Shown: positions 12,128-24,535 of the stretch, piece by piece
Numbering within the stretch: the first letter of the stretch is position 1
Layout: each line of letters starts with the position of its first letter
Assembly: GCA_018697195.1 (NCBI GenBank)
Contig: CM031870.1
Coordinates: 5,322,819-5,386,818, forward strand
Length of the DNA stretch: 64,000 nt
Direction of reading: 5' to 3'
DNA from: Certhia americana
Taxonomy: Eukaryota; Chordata; Aves; Passeriformes; Certhiidae
The notes under the pieces: model-generated
What the model was told of the DNA's origin: nothing
Database searches by the model: none
The model's input: the letters and a program-made list of their open reading frames with translations, nothing else
Position numbers and translations under genes: made by a program

Positions 12128-12200
12128 ATCTCTTTGTGACTATGGCCTTGTCATTTAATCTCATTGCATCATCTGAAAATGGTTGTTAAATTAGTACCAT
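12128..12200 (+). mobile_element. MIR SINE fragment
   Basis: The order of short words matches the MIR (CORE-SINE) 3' half: TGTGAC, then GTCATTTAA, then TCATCTGAAAATGG, then TTAGTACC, with the spacing expected of the family. Divergence is high, as expected for a SINE active before the bird-mammal split. It is non-functional. Of the MIR candidates in this window it is the clearest. Confidence 0.6.
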
Positions 12201-12424
12201 ATGTAGCCAGCACATAAGGGCCAGGGGAAAAAAATCACAGTGAGAGAAGATCACATTGTCCTTAAATAGGAGAACTTTGGGAATGTGCACATCTGAAATG
12301 GCTGTACTTTGTCATTTGCCTGATGGGTGAGAGGGCACGTGGTGAGTGCCCTGCTGGAGGTGAGGGAAGCCAGTGACATCTCTGTGGTGATCTGTCACAG
12401 AAGGTAGAGGAGCCCTGTACCACA

Positions 12425-12453
12425 CCCCCCCCCCCCCCCCGCCCCCCCTCCCC
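12425..12453. repeat. Poly-C tract (G-quadruplex-prone on minus strand)
   Basis: Sixteen C (12425-12440), one G, seven C, a T and four more C. The minus strand therefore carries G16, G7 and G4 runs, enough for an intramolecular G-quadruplex. Length is likely polymorphic or uncertain. Confidence 0.9.
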
Positions 12454-15042
12454 AGTTGCTGACAGTTCCACCATGGTGATGGTCTGGGACCTGTGAGTGC
12501 TGGGGGGTGCCTGTGCTGGCCTGGCCAGCCAGATGTGCCTCTGCTAATAATAACAGGAATTGCCCTACGAGCAAAGCTCCATCTGGGTCACTTGTGTAAG
12601 CTCGGGGTATTGGCTCCTCTCCTCCAGGACAAGTTATGTAATCACATCAGAAATCAAATACACAATTTGGATTTCACCTTTTTCTGAACATCTGGCTGTT
12701 CACATTTTGGGCCTGCTGATTTCATAGGGATCCTGGTTAGAAAAAGGTTTTCTGTGCATGCAAGCATGGGAAACAAATGCTGAAAGGTTGCCCAGACAGT
12801 GACCTTGGAATTAATTTTCAAATTCGAGTGAATATCTTTATATTTCCTCCACTCAAAGTTTCCATAAGAGCAGTGTTGTGGTGTGTGACCTCGCTAGCCT
12901 TAACTCAGTGCTTATTTGAAAGCGTCCCTCTTTTCTCTAATGCTGCATTGCTGCCTTTGAAATCAGGAGACAGAAGGGCAGTGGAGCTCTGCAAAGAGAG
13001 GTGACCTCAAGCTGGTGGCATCTACAAAGAGAGTCCAGTTGACTTCAGCAGGCTTTGGAGTGAGCTCGTAAGAGGCTGCTGGCAGGGCACTCAGTGGTGC
13101 CCTTGCAGTGTTTTAATTCCCTCCCTTTGTGGTCTCAGATAGTGTGAACCTACTGACCTCTGGTGCATGCTGATCATCTTCTGTTTTTCACCAGGGAAGC
13201 AAAGCTTGGGACAAGTTTTGCTGGAGAATTGTCAGAGAAGTGATTGCAGCTTTTAATTTGCTTGACTTACTGGCTGAGCTCCATGTTGGCAGATCCTTCA
13301 GTAGCTCGTTATTGTTGGAGGCTTTTCTCAATGGGTGTTCTCTGCAGCTGTGCTGAAGGTATCTGCTACACCCTGAGCTGTGTCCCCAGCCTCGGGATCC
13401 TCTTCTTCAGTGAGCAAAGTCAATGGGAATTTTTTGTCCCAGCAGCAGCATGTGAACATAAAGAAAGGTTCCACGGCCTTTTTCTTGATGCTTTTGAGCC
13501 CAGAGACTTTGAGGAAATAAGATAAGTGTGATAGTCTGTTCCTTCAAAGTCTCCACAGCATTTTTAACTGTATTTCTGATTGCTGTAGTAGATAATAAAT
13601 ACAATACATGCACCCATGCACATAAAACAGCGTTATTTTGTGCTTAGTCCATGTGTTTCATGTAGAAATCTGGATGATGGCCAGATCAGTAAATGACTCT
13701 CATTTTTAATGGAAATCAGAAACACAACAGATGTACTGTACACTGAAAAGAGTTAAAAATAGCTGTTTGCAATCTCTGTGCTTGCCTTTAAACAAAATAC
13801 ATGGTATAGAGCAGTGGTGGTTTAGCATATGGAGGCTTTAACATCTGATATTTCTGAGAGTTTGCCAGGTTTGTGCAGGGAGGTCTTGAAGTTAATGGCA
13901 AGTTTCATAGGCAGGATTTCTGCTAAGATCTTAACTCTCTCCATGGTCAAACCCTCTGGCTGCTGTGAAACTCTTTATGACCACCTGCATGTCGTAGTAA
14001 ATTTGTGAAAAGATATGGAAAGCCCAATAGAAGTTGGTTCCCATTCCTGCCCTAGTAGGGAGCTGGGTATTTTTATTTGGTTTTTATCTCGATAAATTGA
14101 GATGTTAATTCTGGGTCAGGCAGCAAAATATTTTTAATGCTGGTGCCACTTCTTTCTCATTACAAATCAGAATAACTAGTGCAGCATTACAAGGGGATTG
14201 GCTGCACCTGGCAAAACTGGATTAATTCCAATGTGCTGCATAACTCCAGGCTGACTGCAGTCCTTGGGAGAAAAGAATTTGCCTTTAAGAGTTAACCTAA
14301 GCTCTGTCCCAATGTGTACATCTTCCAGTGGGCTTGGCCTCATTGCAGTTGTCAAATGACTGGGGAGCCTTTATGTAAATCATTTTGATAATACACATTT
14401 GTATGCTGTAAAGAAAACATTTTCTTATGAATGTTATATAGTGGAAGAGCTTCATCTCCACATCACACTTATGCTTTAATGTGCAACAGCTTTTAGTAGT
14501 CTCCATGTCAGATGCTCTGTGTAGACTCAGAAATAAGTCTTAGAGAACAATTACTCAAACTGCTTGAAAGGCTAATTTTTTTAAAGAGGGATTTTTACCT
14601 ATTTCTGCTGCCTTCCGTACAGCACATTTTTGATTCAATATATTTTTCTTGTTTAAAGAAGACCTTGTTTTCCCAGAGTGCTAAAAAAAGCCCTTTGAAA
14701 CACCATGAGACTATAGTGATGAGCTATGCTAGAGAAACCAATATTATATATTTCATCATTTGTCTGGTGTCCTTGCCAAACTTCTAATATAGCAGCACAC
14801 AGTAGTGCACCAAAGTGAGTCATGAATTCTTCAGTATAATTACCACGCAGTGCAAAACCAAGGCTACAGAAGTCTGAACCTTTTCCTGTCTGTCGTTTTT
14901 CCCTTCTACTCACTTTTCAAATACCATATGCTGTGCAGGAAAGCTGTGCATTGCATCACAGCTTCAGCCCTGTTCTGAGCAGATATGATTAAAGGCTAAA
15001 TTTTGAGTTAATAACTAAAATTCCTTTTCTGTGGGACAGTCA

Positions 15043-15043
<1 letters not shown>
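12454..15043. other. Non-coding DNA, no gene recognised
   Basis: CpG-poor, AT-rich sequence with short open frames only. Nothing repeat-like stood out except small fragments resembling the AAGTCAATGGGA word (near 13417-13430) that is typical of palindromic sauropsid MITEs. It is compatible with intron. Confidence 0.45.

Positions 15044-15099
<56 letters not shown>
15044..15099. repeat. 56-base poly-A tract
   Basis: An uninterrupted run of 56 A followed by a GAA/GAAA-rich stretch to about 15115. The upstream flank has no canonical AATAAA within 30 bases, so a processed-transcript tail is unproven. The last bases before the run (ACAGTCACAAA) also occur, reverse-complemented, next to the poly-T of the repeat at 40231-40291, which may be chance. 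Confidence 0.9.
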
Positions 15100-15101
<2 letters not shown>

Positions 15102-17325
15102 AGAAGAAAGAAAGGTGTTTGATTTCTTTTACAGCTGAAATGTGGGGGTTTTAGGGAAAACACCCTGGTAGAGACAGCCACTGCAGAGTTGTAGAGCTTG
15201 GTGTGAGATCTAGGTAAATGCTAAGAGACAGTCTTGTTGACATTTTAAAGTTAGATTTTCCTCGAACAGATTTTTATGTTGTCATATTTGTCATTTTAGA
15301 AAGTGAGCCTTACCTGTGAGGTAGTTGCAAAGGGCTATTGGAAACCTCATGTGTTCATTCAGGATTCACCCCCAGGAATAATCCAATCCAGAAGTGTGCT
15401 GATGGCTTTGTGTTATCAGTGAGATGTGAAGGTGTACCTGCAATCTAGAGTTTCAAAATTGCTTCTGTATCCAAATTCATGTTCAGTTCAGTGTTTGCAT
15501 TGAGGCTCACTAATTTTTACCTGGTTTATAAGTGTGCACAAAGGCTCAAATTCTAAAAGGGTATCACAGAAGATTTGCAGAGTTGCTGACAGGTAATGTT
15601 TTTCTTCAGAATGACCCATTTCAGGTTGGTTTTGAAATTTTGCATTGTTCAAGTTGCTGCACGACTTACACACTCCTGCCTCCTTTTGAAAGTAAGAGCT
15701 TAGAAACGCAACATAATTTCTGCTGTACTTAGTTTCTTCAGACTGCAAGATGATGAATCCTGTTTGCCAGCTAAAATGTCTTGATATGTTAAATATTATC
15801 TGCGTTTGAATATTTCCTGCCTCCCTGCCTGTGCTATGGGATGGTTTCAGTGCAGCTTTTACCAGAGCACAAAGAGCTTAGACAGACCTGGGGGATTTTG
15901 CCTCCTTCAGCTGCTGGGAGGTTGGTCACTGTTCAGTGGCATTTTGTTTCTAGGTGTTGAAAAAAGCTGTTTCCTGAGCAATTAACCACAGAATTTTGCT
16001 TCCTGCAGAAGGCACAGTTGCATTTCTGAAGGCACAGTTACATTTCAGAGAGCTACTCCAGAAATACTGCCATTGCGAGGTTCAGCCACATGACCCTTCC
16101 CACCTCCCTCTTAATATTGCTTTAGTATTTCTTGCTATTTCCCTACTTGCTAGGGAAATTTGCCTCTCAGACCTAGGTCTGCTCATAAGCTGTAGATTAA
16201 AGATGATTATTTTCTAACGGTGACTATGGAAAAATATAATAACAAAAGATGCTACAAACTCCCCTTACATTTCTGGAAACTTCTTCCCATCCTTTCTAGT
16301 TGCTAATTTGTTTGCTGTATCTTCTCTTTCTGGTTTGTGGCTCAGCCTTGCACTTGTTTCATGCTTGGATAAATGCAGTTAAGGCAAAGGCCTTGCTCAT
16401 GTGAGTGAGGTTGTATGGATGCAGAGCATTCTCAGTTCACTGTCACTGTACTGTGCCCACACTCCTCTCACAGCTCTCAATCACCCCTTTTCAGTAATTG
16501 CATTAACTCAATGCAATAGTCTGACAAATTCCCAGACGTGTCATCTTTTTCCCTTTCATAACTATGTTTAAAGGAACACACTGTGGTGAGAAGTTAATTC
16601 TACATCCACGCTAAATTAGTTGTGTTGGTTTGCATTCCACACTCCCCCCCTCCCCAAATGTTCTGTTTCAGAACTGCAAAGTAAAAGCTTAAATAGAGGT
16701 GAGACTATCGTGTCATTGTGGGCCCCCAGTATTCCTTTTCTTGACAGTTGAATAATCTGTTTTATGTGTAAGGCTCAGGTTATGGAGGTTTTAGGTTTGT
16801 CCATTTTGTGATCTGCTATCTTTGGTTGCTGCAGCATCAAAACATTTCTCCCAAATAATTTTTTTTGTACTTCTACAGATGCATGAAAAATTGCAAAAAG
16901 TAAGTAAGATAACTTTCTAAAAGAGTACGCAGCCTAACCTTGAATGTGTATCAGGAGGAGAATATAGCAGGTGATAGAACACACTTGGTATGAAAGACTA
17001 CGTAATTATGTGGTGTGATCACTGGGGCAGGTGAACAAATTGGGTGTTTTGATGAGAGCGTGCTGGATGGAAAACTTAGACAAGAGTTGCTGGGAAGGAG
17101 CTTGTACCAGATATGAGGCATGGTGGATTAAATCCAACAGGACACTTGAGGCACTGGGACAGCATGAACAAACCCTGTACTACTCGCTGTGATTAGAATA
17201 GCAGCCTGAGAGAGATGGGCTCAGTCTGAACGCTGCATTACTTTGATTTTTGTCAATTAAAGCCTGATGCAATTAGATGAAGCCCTTGCTCTGTGTACTT
17301 GACACTGCAAGATGTTGAGGAGGCT
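15100..17325. other. Non-coding DNA with one short tandem duplication
   Basis: AT-rich unique-looking sequence. It contains the 20-base duplication at 16008-16047 and a short C-rich run near 16643-16655. No supported gene, promoter or RNA. Confidence 0.45.
16008..16047. repeat. 20-bp tandem duplication
   Basis: Two adjacent units, each reading GAAGGCACAGTT-CATTTC with two base differences between copies (16008-16027 and 16028-16047). A simple local duplication with no evident function. Confidence 0.8.
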
Positions 17326-17429
17326 GGCCCTGATCCAGCAAAGCACTTAAATGTCTCCATTAGTTTAAATGGCTCTACCTGCATGCTTAAAATTAAGCAT
17401 GCACTTAAGTGCTTTGCTGGGTTGATGCC
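17326..17429. mobile_element. Palindromic MITE-like element
   Basis: A 104-base near-palindrome. The perfect inner arms CAGCAAAGCACTTAA (17336-17350) and its reverse complement (17405-17419) are extended outward by imperfect ends (GGCCCTGATC against GGCATCAACC). A second perfect 10-base hairpin with a 2-base centre lies inside at 17381-17402. Starting with GGCCCTGATCCAGCAAAG is characteristic of long-terminal-inverted-repeat DNA-transposon derivatives that I know from turtles, crocodilians and birds. It has no coding capacity. No target duplication was identified. A functional RNA hairpin is the alternative, but the loop region is long and itself palindromic. Confidence 0.6.
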
Positions 17430-18054
17430 AGTATGTGCAATGGATGGCAAGATCAGATTTTTAGTGACCACCACCACAGTCTTTCTTTGGTTTTTGCGTG
17501 CAGGGGAACTTTTAGGTTTCCTTTATTGCCTCTTTAGGTCAACTGTCTAGCTTGTGATTTTGATAAAAGTAAGTGGCAACACTAAATAAATCAACCCCCA
17601 AAAGTGCTTCTCTCACAGAATTTTTACAATGCACTCTATCAGAAACTGTCCAGCCAGAGTACTGCTAAACTGAGCCATTCCAGTGAACAGCGCTGAAGTG
17701 CTGGAGGTAGTTAAATCCAGAGACCTGATGCCTTGTAACCAGTGAATGTTTTTTTGGGAGCAGTTGGAAACTATTATTTGAAATGGCTGATGTTCTTGAC
17801 AGAGTGAAGGCCACATAGCCAGATGTCTAATGATATTCCTTGGATTAAATGGAGCTATAGTCTGTGTATAATTGTGATAGAAGTACATCATAAAATACTA
17901 TAATTATAATCACGAGGTTTATATGCTGTTCTTAAAAAAAAAATCCCTAGGCACTGTTAAATCAGAATTAAGCACATACACCATATCTGCAAACTTAGAG
18001 GTCATACAGGTGCAAGACTGTATGGAGAAATTTGAGCTGATTTACCCTAAATTA
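17430..18054. other. Non-coding spacer, nothing recognised
   Basis: AT-rich sequence between the MITE-like element and the CR1 remnant, with an A10 run near 17935. No supported feature. Confidence 0.4.
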
Positions 18055-18425
18055 AAGAAAATGGTCTTGGAAGAGACCTGAGGAGTTCACTTAGTTCAGC
18101 TGCCTCTTTAAACCACAAACACCATCTATTCCCCAGTGTCCCTAAGCTATCTGTTTCAGGACATAACAGTCTTTACCATTAAAAAGTATTTCCTGATGTC
18201 TGAATTGAATTTCCCTACCTGTAACTTTATCTCATTATTTCTTGTCTAACCTACTACACACATGAAGAATAGATTATTCCCTTCCCATATGCAGCATGCT
18301 TTTACAGCAATCTCAGGGCAGTGCTGAGCTACTGTTCCTTCTGTGATTCTTCCTGATTGTTTTATTTTTTTCGCACTTCTCTCATTTCCATCCCTCTAGG
18401 ATCTTGCTCTGGACAGCTACCTGTG
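18055..18425 (-). mobile_element. Degraded CR1 LINE, 3' part, antisense
   Basis: Read on the plus strand this is the reverse complement of a CR1-type 3' end. It starts GGTCTTGGAAGAGACCTGAG, continues through a TTAGTTCAGCTGCC block and a TTTCCTGATGTCTGAATTGAA block, and reaches a TCTAGGATCTTGCTCTGGAC block, in the family's order and spacing. The terminal octamer repeat typical of CR1 is not preserved. It is a 5'-truncated, inactive copy of an old subfamily. CR1 is the dominant LINE of birds. Confidence 0.7.
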
Positions 18426-20547
18426 AGGGATTAAGAAAGGAGCTGAGACTGTGCTCCTGGGGCTTTAGGCAACAGGAAAGTCTGGTGGGTAGAAAAAATT
18501 ATGCATCTCTGCCTTGCTGGATCTCACCAGTCTATCCAAGTGCAGAGCCACACTGTGTGAGCTGGTGCATGTGACTTTATTTAGATGGCTTTTTTTTCTT
18601 AATTGGAGAAACATCTAATTTCTTTCATGTCACAGCAAGTGAAGGAGAAGACAAAGCTGTGGTGAGAAGCAGCTGTCACTGACAGGTCTGTGTTTTCCCT
18701 GGGTGGTGGATTGGCATTCCTGCTCTTTCTGGGTGGCTGCTGACTCGCTCCCCACAAAGGAGGCTTCATTCTGCCTTTTGGTTCTGCTAGGCACCAGACA
18801 AAAGGCTGAGGCTGGTGCAGTTTATGAGCCACACTGCAATTTCTGCAAGCTTTGGCTGGTCAGCTTTTAGATCAAGATCAAGACCTTGAGGAGAGGTATG
18901 AAACGGGGAAAAAAGAAGTCAAGCAACTCCTGAAAGCCTTGTGCACTTCTTTAGCTCAAATCCAAGAAAAACTATTTCAGGCTTGGGAAGTTTCAGTTAC
19001 ATTCCAGTGATTGATTTTTATTTCTCTGCTAAAGATCAGGTTTTCTTAACAGCTTGGCACACTTGATAACCCTATCTGAGCATTGGGGCACACTTTAGGT
19101 GCAGAATCTTTTCCTCATGCAGCTCTACCAGCATTAAGCATATTTTCCCCCCCCCCCCAAGGACCATCCCTGAGGACAGCCTGTAAGCATCAGCAATTGA
19201 GAGTGCAGCTCTTGCATTGACCATGCTTGCAGAGCAGCCCTTCCCTCCGTGTGCAATCCTTTTAGGATTCCCAAAGCACTTCAGGGAACTTGTGCAGCAC
19301 CCAGCCCTGCCTTCCCTGAGCTCTGATAATGCTCCCTGGTGACAGATGATACTCACATGGGTGCAAAGCCAGTTCTATTTACACTCTCCCAGCAGGCTCA
19401 GTGCAGTTGTCACAACTTGTCAGTGGTCGGGGCCGAACGGTTTGTGGTCAGTGTAGAGATATTTTTCTGTTACAGAATCTGGCATATTTAAAAAGGAGCT
19501 GGGTGACTGTGATTATTAAGATGTAATCAAATGCATTAAGGCAGCTATTTCCTCCACCATTAATAATGAGAAAGCTGGCAATATAATCTCCCCTTCGTTC
19601 TCTTGTTTCACTTTTGTGGTGAGAAATGAAATGAAAGCAATCAGGAGCTCCAGGAGCCTTTTGGCACTGTGTATTTTTGTTATAAAAATCATAAAGTAAG
19701 TACTTCTGGCATGTATTTTTAGTTAAAATTTTTGCTGAAGAAAATCTGTCCTTTACCATAGCTCCTAAGTGTTTCCATAAATAAGAATTAGGTTCTTAAT
19801 TCATCAGGATACTTTGGAAAACTGTCTTAAACCACACTTGCAGTGTGTCTGTCTCCTTCCCAAGTAATCTTCTTCAATTTTCGTTTTCTATATGGTATAT
19901 TTATTTGTTTACTGAAGCTTGTATGATTTATTTTAAAACCTCCCAAAGACTTCAGGGATTAGAAAATGATGGGTTATAACAATAATTTCAAATCATGTTT
20001 AATACCTTAAATACTTTTCCACTAGAGCAGGTTAAATAGTCACCAGCCTTTACCTTATAAAGCCTCATTTAAACCTAATGCTCAAGGAGAAATGCTGTAG
20101 AAATTACCATTTAACACTTGTGTTTGACATGGGTTTATGATGTTTTCTCAGCTGAGGAAAATGAGAAAAACTGCATTGAAACAGTTGAATTCCATTATCT
20201 TTGATTATTTTTAAAAACTGATTTCTCACAGTTGGTCTAATCATTCCCTTGAGTTTGGTAACCTTTGCCCTTATGCCATTTAATTTTTCATCTATCTCAA
20301 TAGATAGTCAATTTTTTTAGTAGAATCAAGACAATTTCTTAATATTCTAGAGTAAGCACCATGTTCCCACTAGAACATGGAGCTCTAATTAGACATCCAA
20401 GGCTGAGGTCTTGCTTTGCCAGTGCTGGTCTCTGTTATTACAGCCTCCTCTGGCTGGCACAGCCTGGCAAGACCCACTTGGGAGGCCTCAAAGGTGAACT
20501 GGGAGATCCCAAAGGTAATTCAATCAAGTAGCAGAGTTTATTTATTC
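18426..20547. other. Non-coding DNA, no gene recognised
   Basis: AT-rich sequence with a C-rich run at about 19148-19158, a small CpG cluster around 19425-19440, and a perfect 8-base inverted repeat (CCATGTTC/GAACATGG, 20359-20380). Parts between 19800 and 20350 are compositionally even and AT-rich. No coding evidence. Confidence 0.45.
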
Positions 20548-20618
20548 TTGCTTTCCAAAGTGATAAAGTGAGTGAAAAGAAAGGTGAAATGACTTGTGCA
20601 AGATAAAAGAAGCAGTCC
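20548..20618 (-). mobile_element. MIR SINE fragment, antisense
   Basis: AAGTGATAAAGTGAG, followed by AAAGGTGAAATGACTTG and GCAAGAT, follows the reverse complement of the MIR core (the part reading AGGTGAAGTGACTTGCCCAAGG). Order and spacing fit, and divergence is high. The match fades after about 20618. Confidence 0.55.
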
Positions 20619-20897
20619 AAAAGTCCTCATGGTGAATGGAAAGACTCCACTCATTTCAGTGGTTTTGGAGCTGATCTTCTGAACCAGAGCAAATGACACT
20701 CAGTGGATGCATCTTCAAAGGCTGGATGAGGAAAGCCCTTGAGATACAACCAGATCTCTCTCTCCTAATTTCACTTATGCTGTGTCCATCCCTTGCAGGG
20801 ATTTCTCATGGTACTTTCAATGACTCAAAGGCTTAAAATCCTCAGAAACATTCCCTGTTCTCCAGTGCTTCAGTTCCTTCTCTCTGCTTTCTCATCC

Positions 20898-21130
20898 TGG
20901 GAAATGAGAGCGTGATTTCAGTTCTCCAGCAGCAGTCGAAAGCCCTTTATTCAAGGATGAGAAGTGCTTTTGCTTTGGACCTGGGTGCTGAGGGGCCCCA
21001 AAGCTGCCAGTGTCTCTTTTATGAGATGCCGAGCTCCTGTTAGCCTGGGGAGCAGCCCTGACTTCTCCCTCTAATCCTTCCTGAGGCAGTGCCATGCTCA
21101 AAGTGACACATATGGAAATGGGCCTGCTCC
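20898..21130 (-). mobile_element. Candidate endogenous-retrovirus LTR (U3 end, R, U5), antisense
   Basis: On the minus strand a TATA-like CATAAAAGAG (about 21016-21024) is followed about 70 bases later by AATAAA (20946-20951) and then a short GC-rich tail. This is the spacing of a retroviral LTR core promoter, R region and poly(A) signal. The segment is GC-richer than its flanks. I could not fix the outer ends or find target duplications, and I do not recognise the family with certainty. It could instead be ordinary GC-rich DNA with chance motifs. Confidence 0.3.
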
Positions 21131-21903
21131 CAGCAGCTCCTTCGTGCTGCCTTTCCACCAGTGCCAAGCCCACGGTAGCTGGGAAGCCTTGCTCATGGCC
21201 CCGTGTGCCACTGTGATCTCCTGTTTCTGGGAAGCTGTCAGGGTGGCTCCTCCAAGAGAATCAGCTGTGTTTCCAGTGATAAATCCTGTGATCTCTCCTC
21301 GACTCCCGGCGGCTGGAACAGGCTGGCTGCTCCTTGGGATGGCAGAGTCCCTCTGCAGATTCTCCCTGTGCCAGAGCCTCTGCAGGACTGGGAGGCTTTG
21401 CCTCAGTTTGCTCCTCCCCAGTCCATGTGGGTCATGGCACTGCAGAGCTGTGGCTCCTGATGAGGTTTGCAGATCCTGCCCTGCTTCCAATCCTTCCCAG
21501 TGTGGTTTTGTAGCACTCTTGATCTCTTCTCTTTGCTCATTGACTCTGCAATGTCTGACTTTGCTTTCCCATTCCCTGGAGCTGTTGAGGAGCTGGAATG
21601 AGATTTCTTTTTTTTTTTTTTTAACGAGTCCATACAAGAGCCCTGTGCCCTACAAGACAGAAAAAACCCAATGTAGTCTCTAAGTCTGTATCATCTGATG
21701 CCTGCATTTTGTTCCCAGTGTATGGAAGAGCTTTCTTAGGGAAAGGCCATCCTGTACTCTGTCTGCCATTCCCTGCAGGGCTGTACAAATGATGTGTTGT
21801 CCTTTGAGTGCTGGATTAAGGATGGCTTTGCAGATTTTTTCTACATTATTATTTTTCCTCTCCCCAAAACACCAAACTACCAGGTCTGCCTCTGATAAAG
21901 AGG

Positions 21904-21980
21904 TAAAAGAAAAGCTTTTAAAATATTTTTTGAATAATTTAAATAATATTTTAAATAATTTTTAAAAACTTTTTAATAAT
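21904..21980. repeat. AT-only low-complexity block
   Basis: About 75 bases of nearly pure A and T built from AATAATTT/TTTAAAA words. It would melt easily and could act as a matrix-attachment-type sequence; this is composition only. Confidence 0.7.
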
Positions 21981-22974
21981 TTTTGCATAGAGATTCAGCT
22001 GCAGCACTGCAAGGATGACTTTATCTTCCATCTCTTTGGCTTGTACTTTAGTCACACTTTGTCAATCAGACAATGCTCATCACTTATATATAAAATTCTT
22101 CCAGAGAATACACAGGTAAGAAGAATACAGGTATAATGAAATAACAAGTCTTGGCATTTTCTACAGAAGCAGCCAAACATTCAGCTGAGATCAGTTTTAT
22201 TAAGAGGAGAAACTGCTGGAAACAATAGTGTCCCAAATAATTGATGAGAGATGAATTTGATCTCTGGCTGGTGGATGTAATAAAATTCACTTGTCTGCTC
22301 AGTCCACTTACTGCAGGTGGGAACTAACCCTGTGCAGTGACTAAAGAAGCAAAATATTTTGGGCATAAGAGAATATAGCAATTCTCCAAGTGAACTGGAC
22401 AAAAATAGCTCCACAGGTAGATAAATGGAAGGGGAAGTGCTTTTATTGAAAGTCTGCATTAAATTAGGGAGCTGTTATTTTTGTTCCTCACCCCTTGCAG
22501 CTGACAGTGAAGCAAAATGATATTTTTGGGATATTGCCTTGTACAGGCTCTGTCCAGCCTTTTCATTAGCACCTCAGGAGCTGAGGCAGGGAAAGGAGCT
22601 GCCTTCCCTTGGTGGAATTGTCAGGCAAGAAAGGAAGGAGGGTCAGGTACTGCTGCAGGGGAGGGCAGGGAACGCTCATATTTTGGTTGCTTTAACTCTG
22701 GGCGGTGTTCATGACCTGGATATCCTCTCTCCCAGGACAAGGGTTGGTCAATCACTGCAGGGCAGAGAGGGAGGTGCCCACGCAGCCCCTCCCTTGTGCG
22801 TGTTCCTGCCACGGATACAGAAAGATTCCAGGACTCTGCTCTAAATGTGAAGTTGAATTTCTTGAGGACATTGTGACTGCAGCCCAGGCTACCCAATATT
22901 TTAAAGAGGATTAGGCAGAGAAAGCCCCGTTGCCTTTCAGCAGGGCAATATTAGGCTAGAAGGCACTATTAGGG

Positions 22975-23420
22975 CCAAAGACAGCAGCTATAAATAACTC
23001 CTTTAATCTGTGCAAGAAAATGAGTAAATAACAACATTGTCCTACGAAACAGTTATGTTTAATGTTTCATTAATGTTTTGTGGATGTTGATAATTCTTTC
23101 TATATAATTTAGCATGCTGGGCTCTTCTATCCCTGGAGTTCTTTCCAGATGGGGTAGTGCATCCCAGAGAGCGAGGAGTGTCAGGGCCATCAGCATATCA
23201 TTAGAGTTAATGCAGGAGTTGTCAAATGATGCCTGTTCGCTGCCGAAAAGCTCTGTATTAGCACAAGGCTGCAGAACTGCAACATTCATCACCAGGGAGT
23301 ATTATTTGAAAAGCTCATTTAGTATCTGTCAAGGCTGCTGTAATATTTTTTTGGCCAAAGAATTTAAGTGGGAAGACGTGTGTGTGTGTGTGCGCCTCCA
23401 CTTCTGATTAATTGTAATCT
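22975..23420. other. Candidate conserved non-coding element
   Basis: Even-composition, repeat-free, AT-rich stretch with several TAAT/ATTA homeodomain cores and no low-complexity decay, ending in a short TG repeat (23377-23394). Sequence of this texture in vertebrate introns is often a conserved enhancer. Conservation cannot be seen from one sequence, so this is a guess to be tested. Confidence 0.2.
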
Positions 23421-24463
23421 CACATAATGCACTCCTTAGCTTGACATTTTAAAAGTAAGGGGTAGGCTGGTTGATTCCTGAAATTAATTATAATTCAGAT
23501 TTTGGAGTGTGAAAAACGGATAGAGAGCTTTCTATAAACCTTTTAGACACAGCTAGAATTTGGACTGATTTATTATGCACTTCTACTATGCTCTGCTGCT
23601 CGTGTAACGAAATCTTTAGGAATTTATTGCAAGAAAATGGCTCCTTTTCCCAAATTTGATGCAAGGAGAAGATGGAATTTGAATTTAATTTTTTTTGGTA
23701 AGGAAAACCAAAACCAGTCAGGGCTTTGGCCTTTTGTACACGTGGTGAATTGAGTCTCTAGTGTTCCTAACTCATCGTAAGAAAATCTTATACACGCATT
23801 AAAGCCTGTGTGAAACTTTTAAAAACATAAAAACTAACAGATGCTGGGTTTGTTTATTTGCCTTCCTTTGCAGGAATAAATTAGTAAAGTCAAAATACTT
23901 CCTGATGCTTCAGCAGAAGAGACTTTTGTTGGTTCTCCTTTAGGTGTTGCACTCATTAATGCATTTCTTTAGAAAGATTAAGTGGTCTCCAAGTTCTCCT
24001 GATACAGCAGAGATCTTAACTTCTGAATTAATGCATGCCCCAAATAAAGGTCTGCCATCTGTCTGATATGGTGTTTTGGAATGACAGTTGTCTGCACAAT
24101 GAGTTACTGGGAAACAACTATTACAGACTGCCGTTTTAATCCAAATCACCTTTCATGTAGAAACATGGTGAACTTTATCACTCTTAACAACCTTTAACAT
24201 TTATGAAGCAAGTTTCCAGCTGAGGAGTCCAGTAACACCTGCATGCTCAGAAGTCCAGAAGAAGAGGGGAGAAATATGATGAAATGCTGTCTGTGCCCTT
24301 GTAGGATAACTGAGATGTGTGATTTGGATCTAAAGGAATGTTTGTAGCAGTCTGATGGGTATCAGTGTATCTCCATCAGGTATCAGTGCCTGGCTGGGAA
24401 ATGGGAGCAGATTGTTACTGTAGAACAATAGGTTTTTTTCATTAAGCTCTTCTCTGTTGGCTA

Positions 24464-24535
24464 AGATAGATAAGAAAGTCTCCTCCCCTGCTTGACTCAT
24501 GCAGTAGATAAGATAGATATCTATATATGAGATAA
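24464..24535. promoter_or_regulatory. Cluster of GATA sites with an AP-1 site
   Basis: Five WGATAR motifs lie within 72 bases (AGATAG 24464, AGATAA 24468, AGATAA 24506, AGATAG 24511, AGATAA 24530), around a perfect AP-1/NF-E2-type TGACTCA at 24493-24499. GATA plus AP-1/NF-E2 pairing is a known design of blood and endothelial enhancers. Part of the density comes from GATA microsatellite-like repetition, which lowers confidence. Confidence 0.35.

Noticed and set aside
21098..21683. Two 179-codon frames on opposite strands
   Set aside because: They overlap almost completely; both arise from a stop-poor GC-rich stretch, and neither translation is recognisable.
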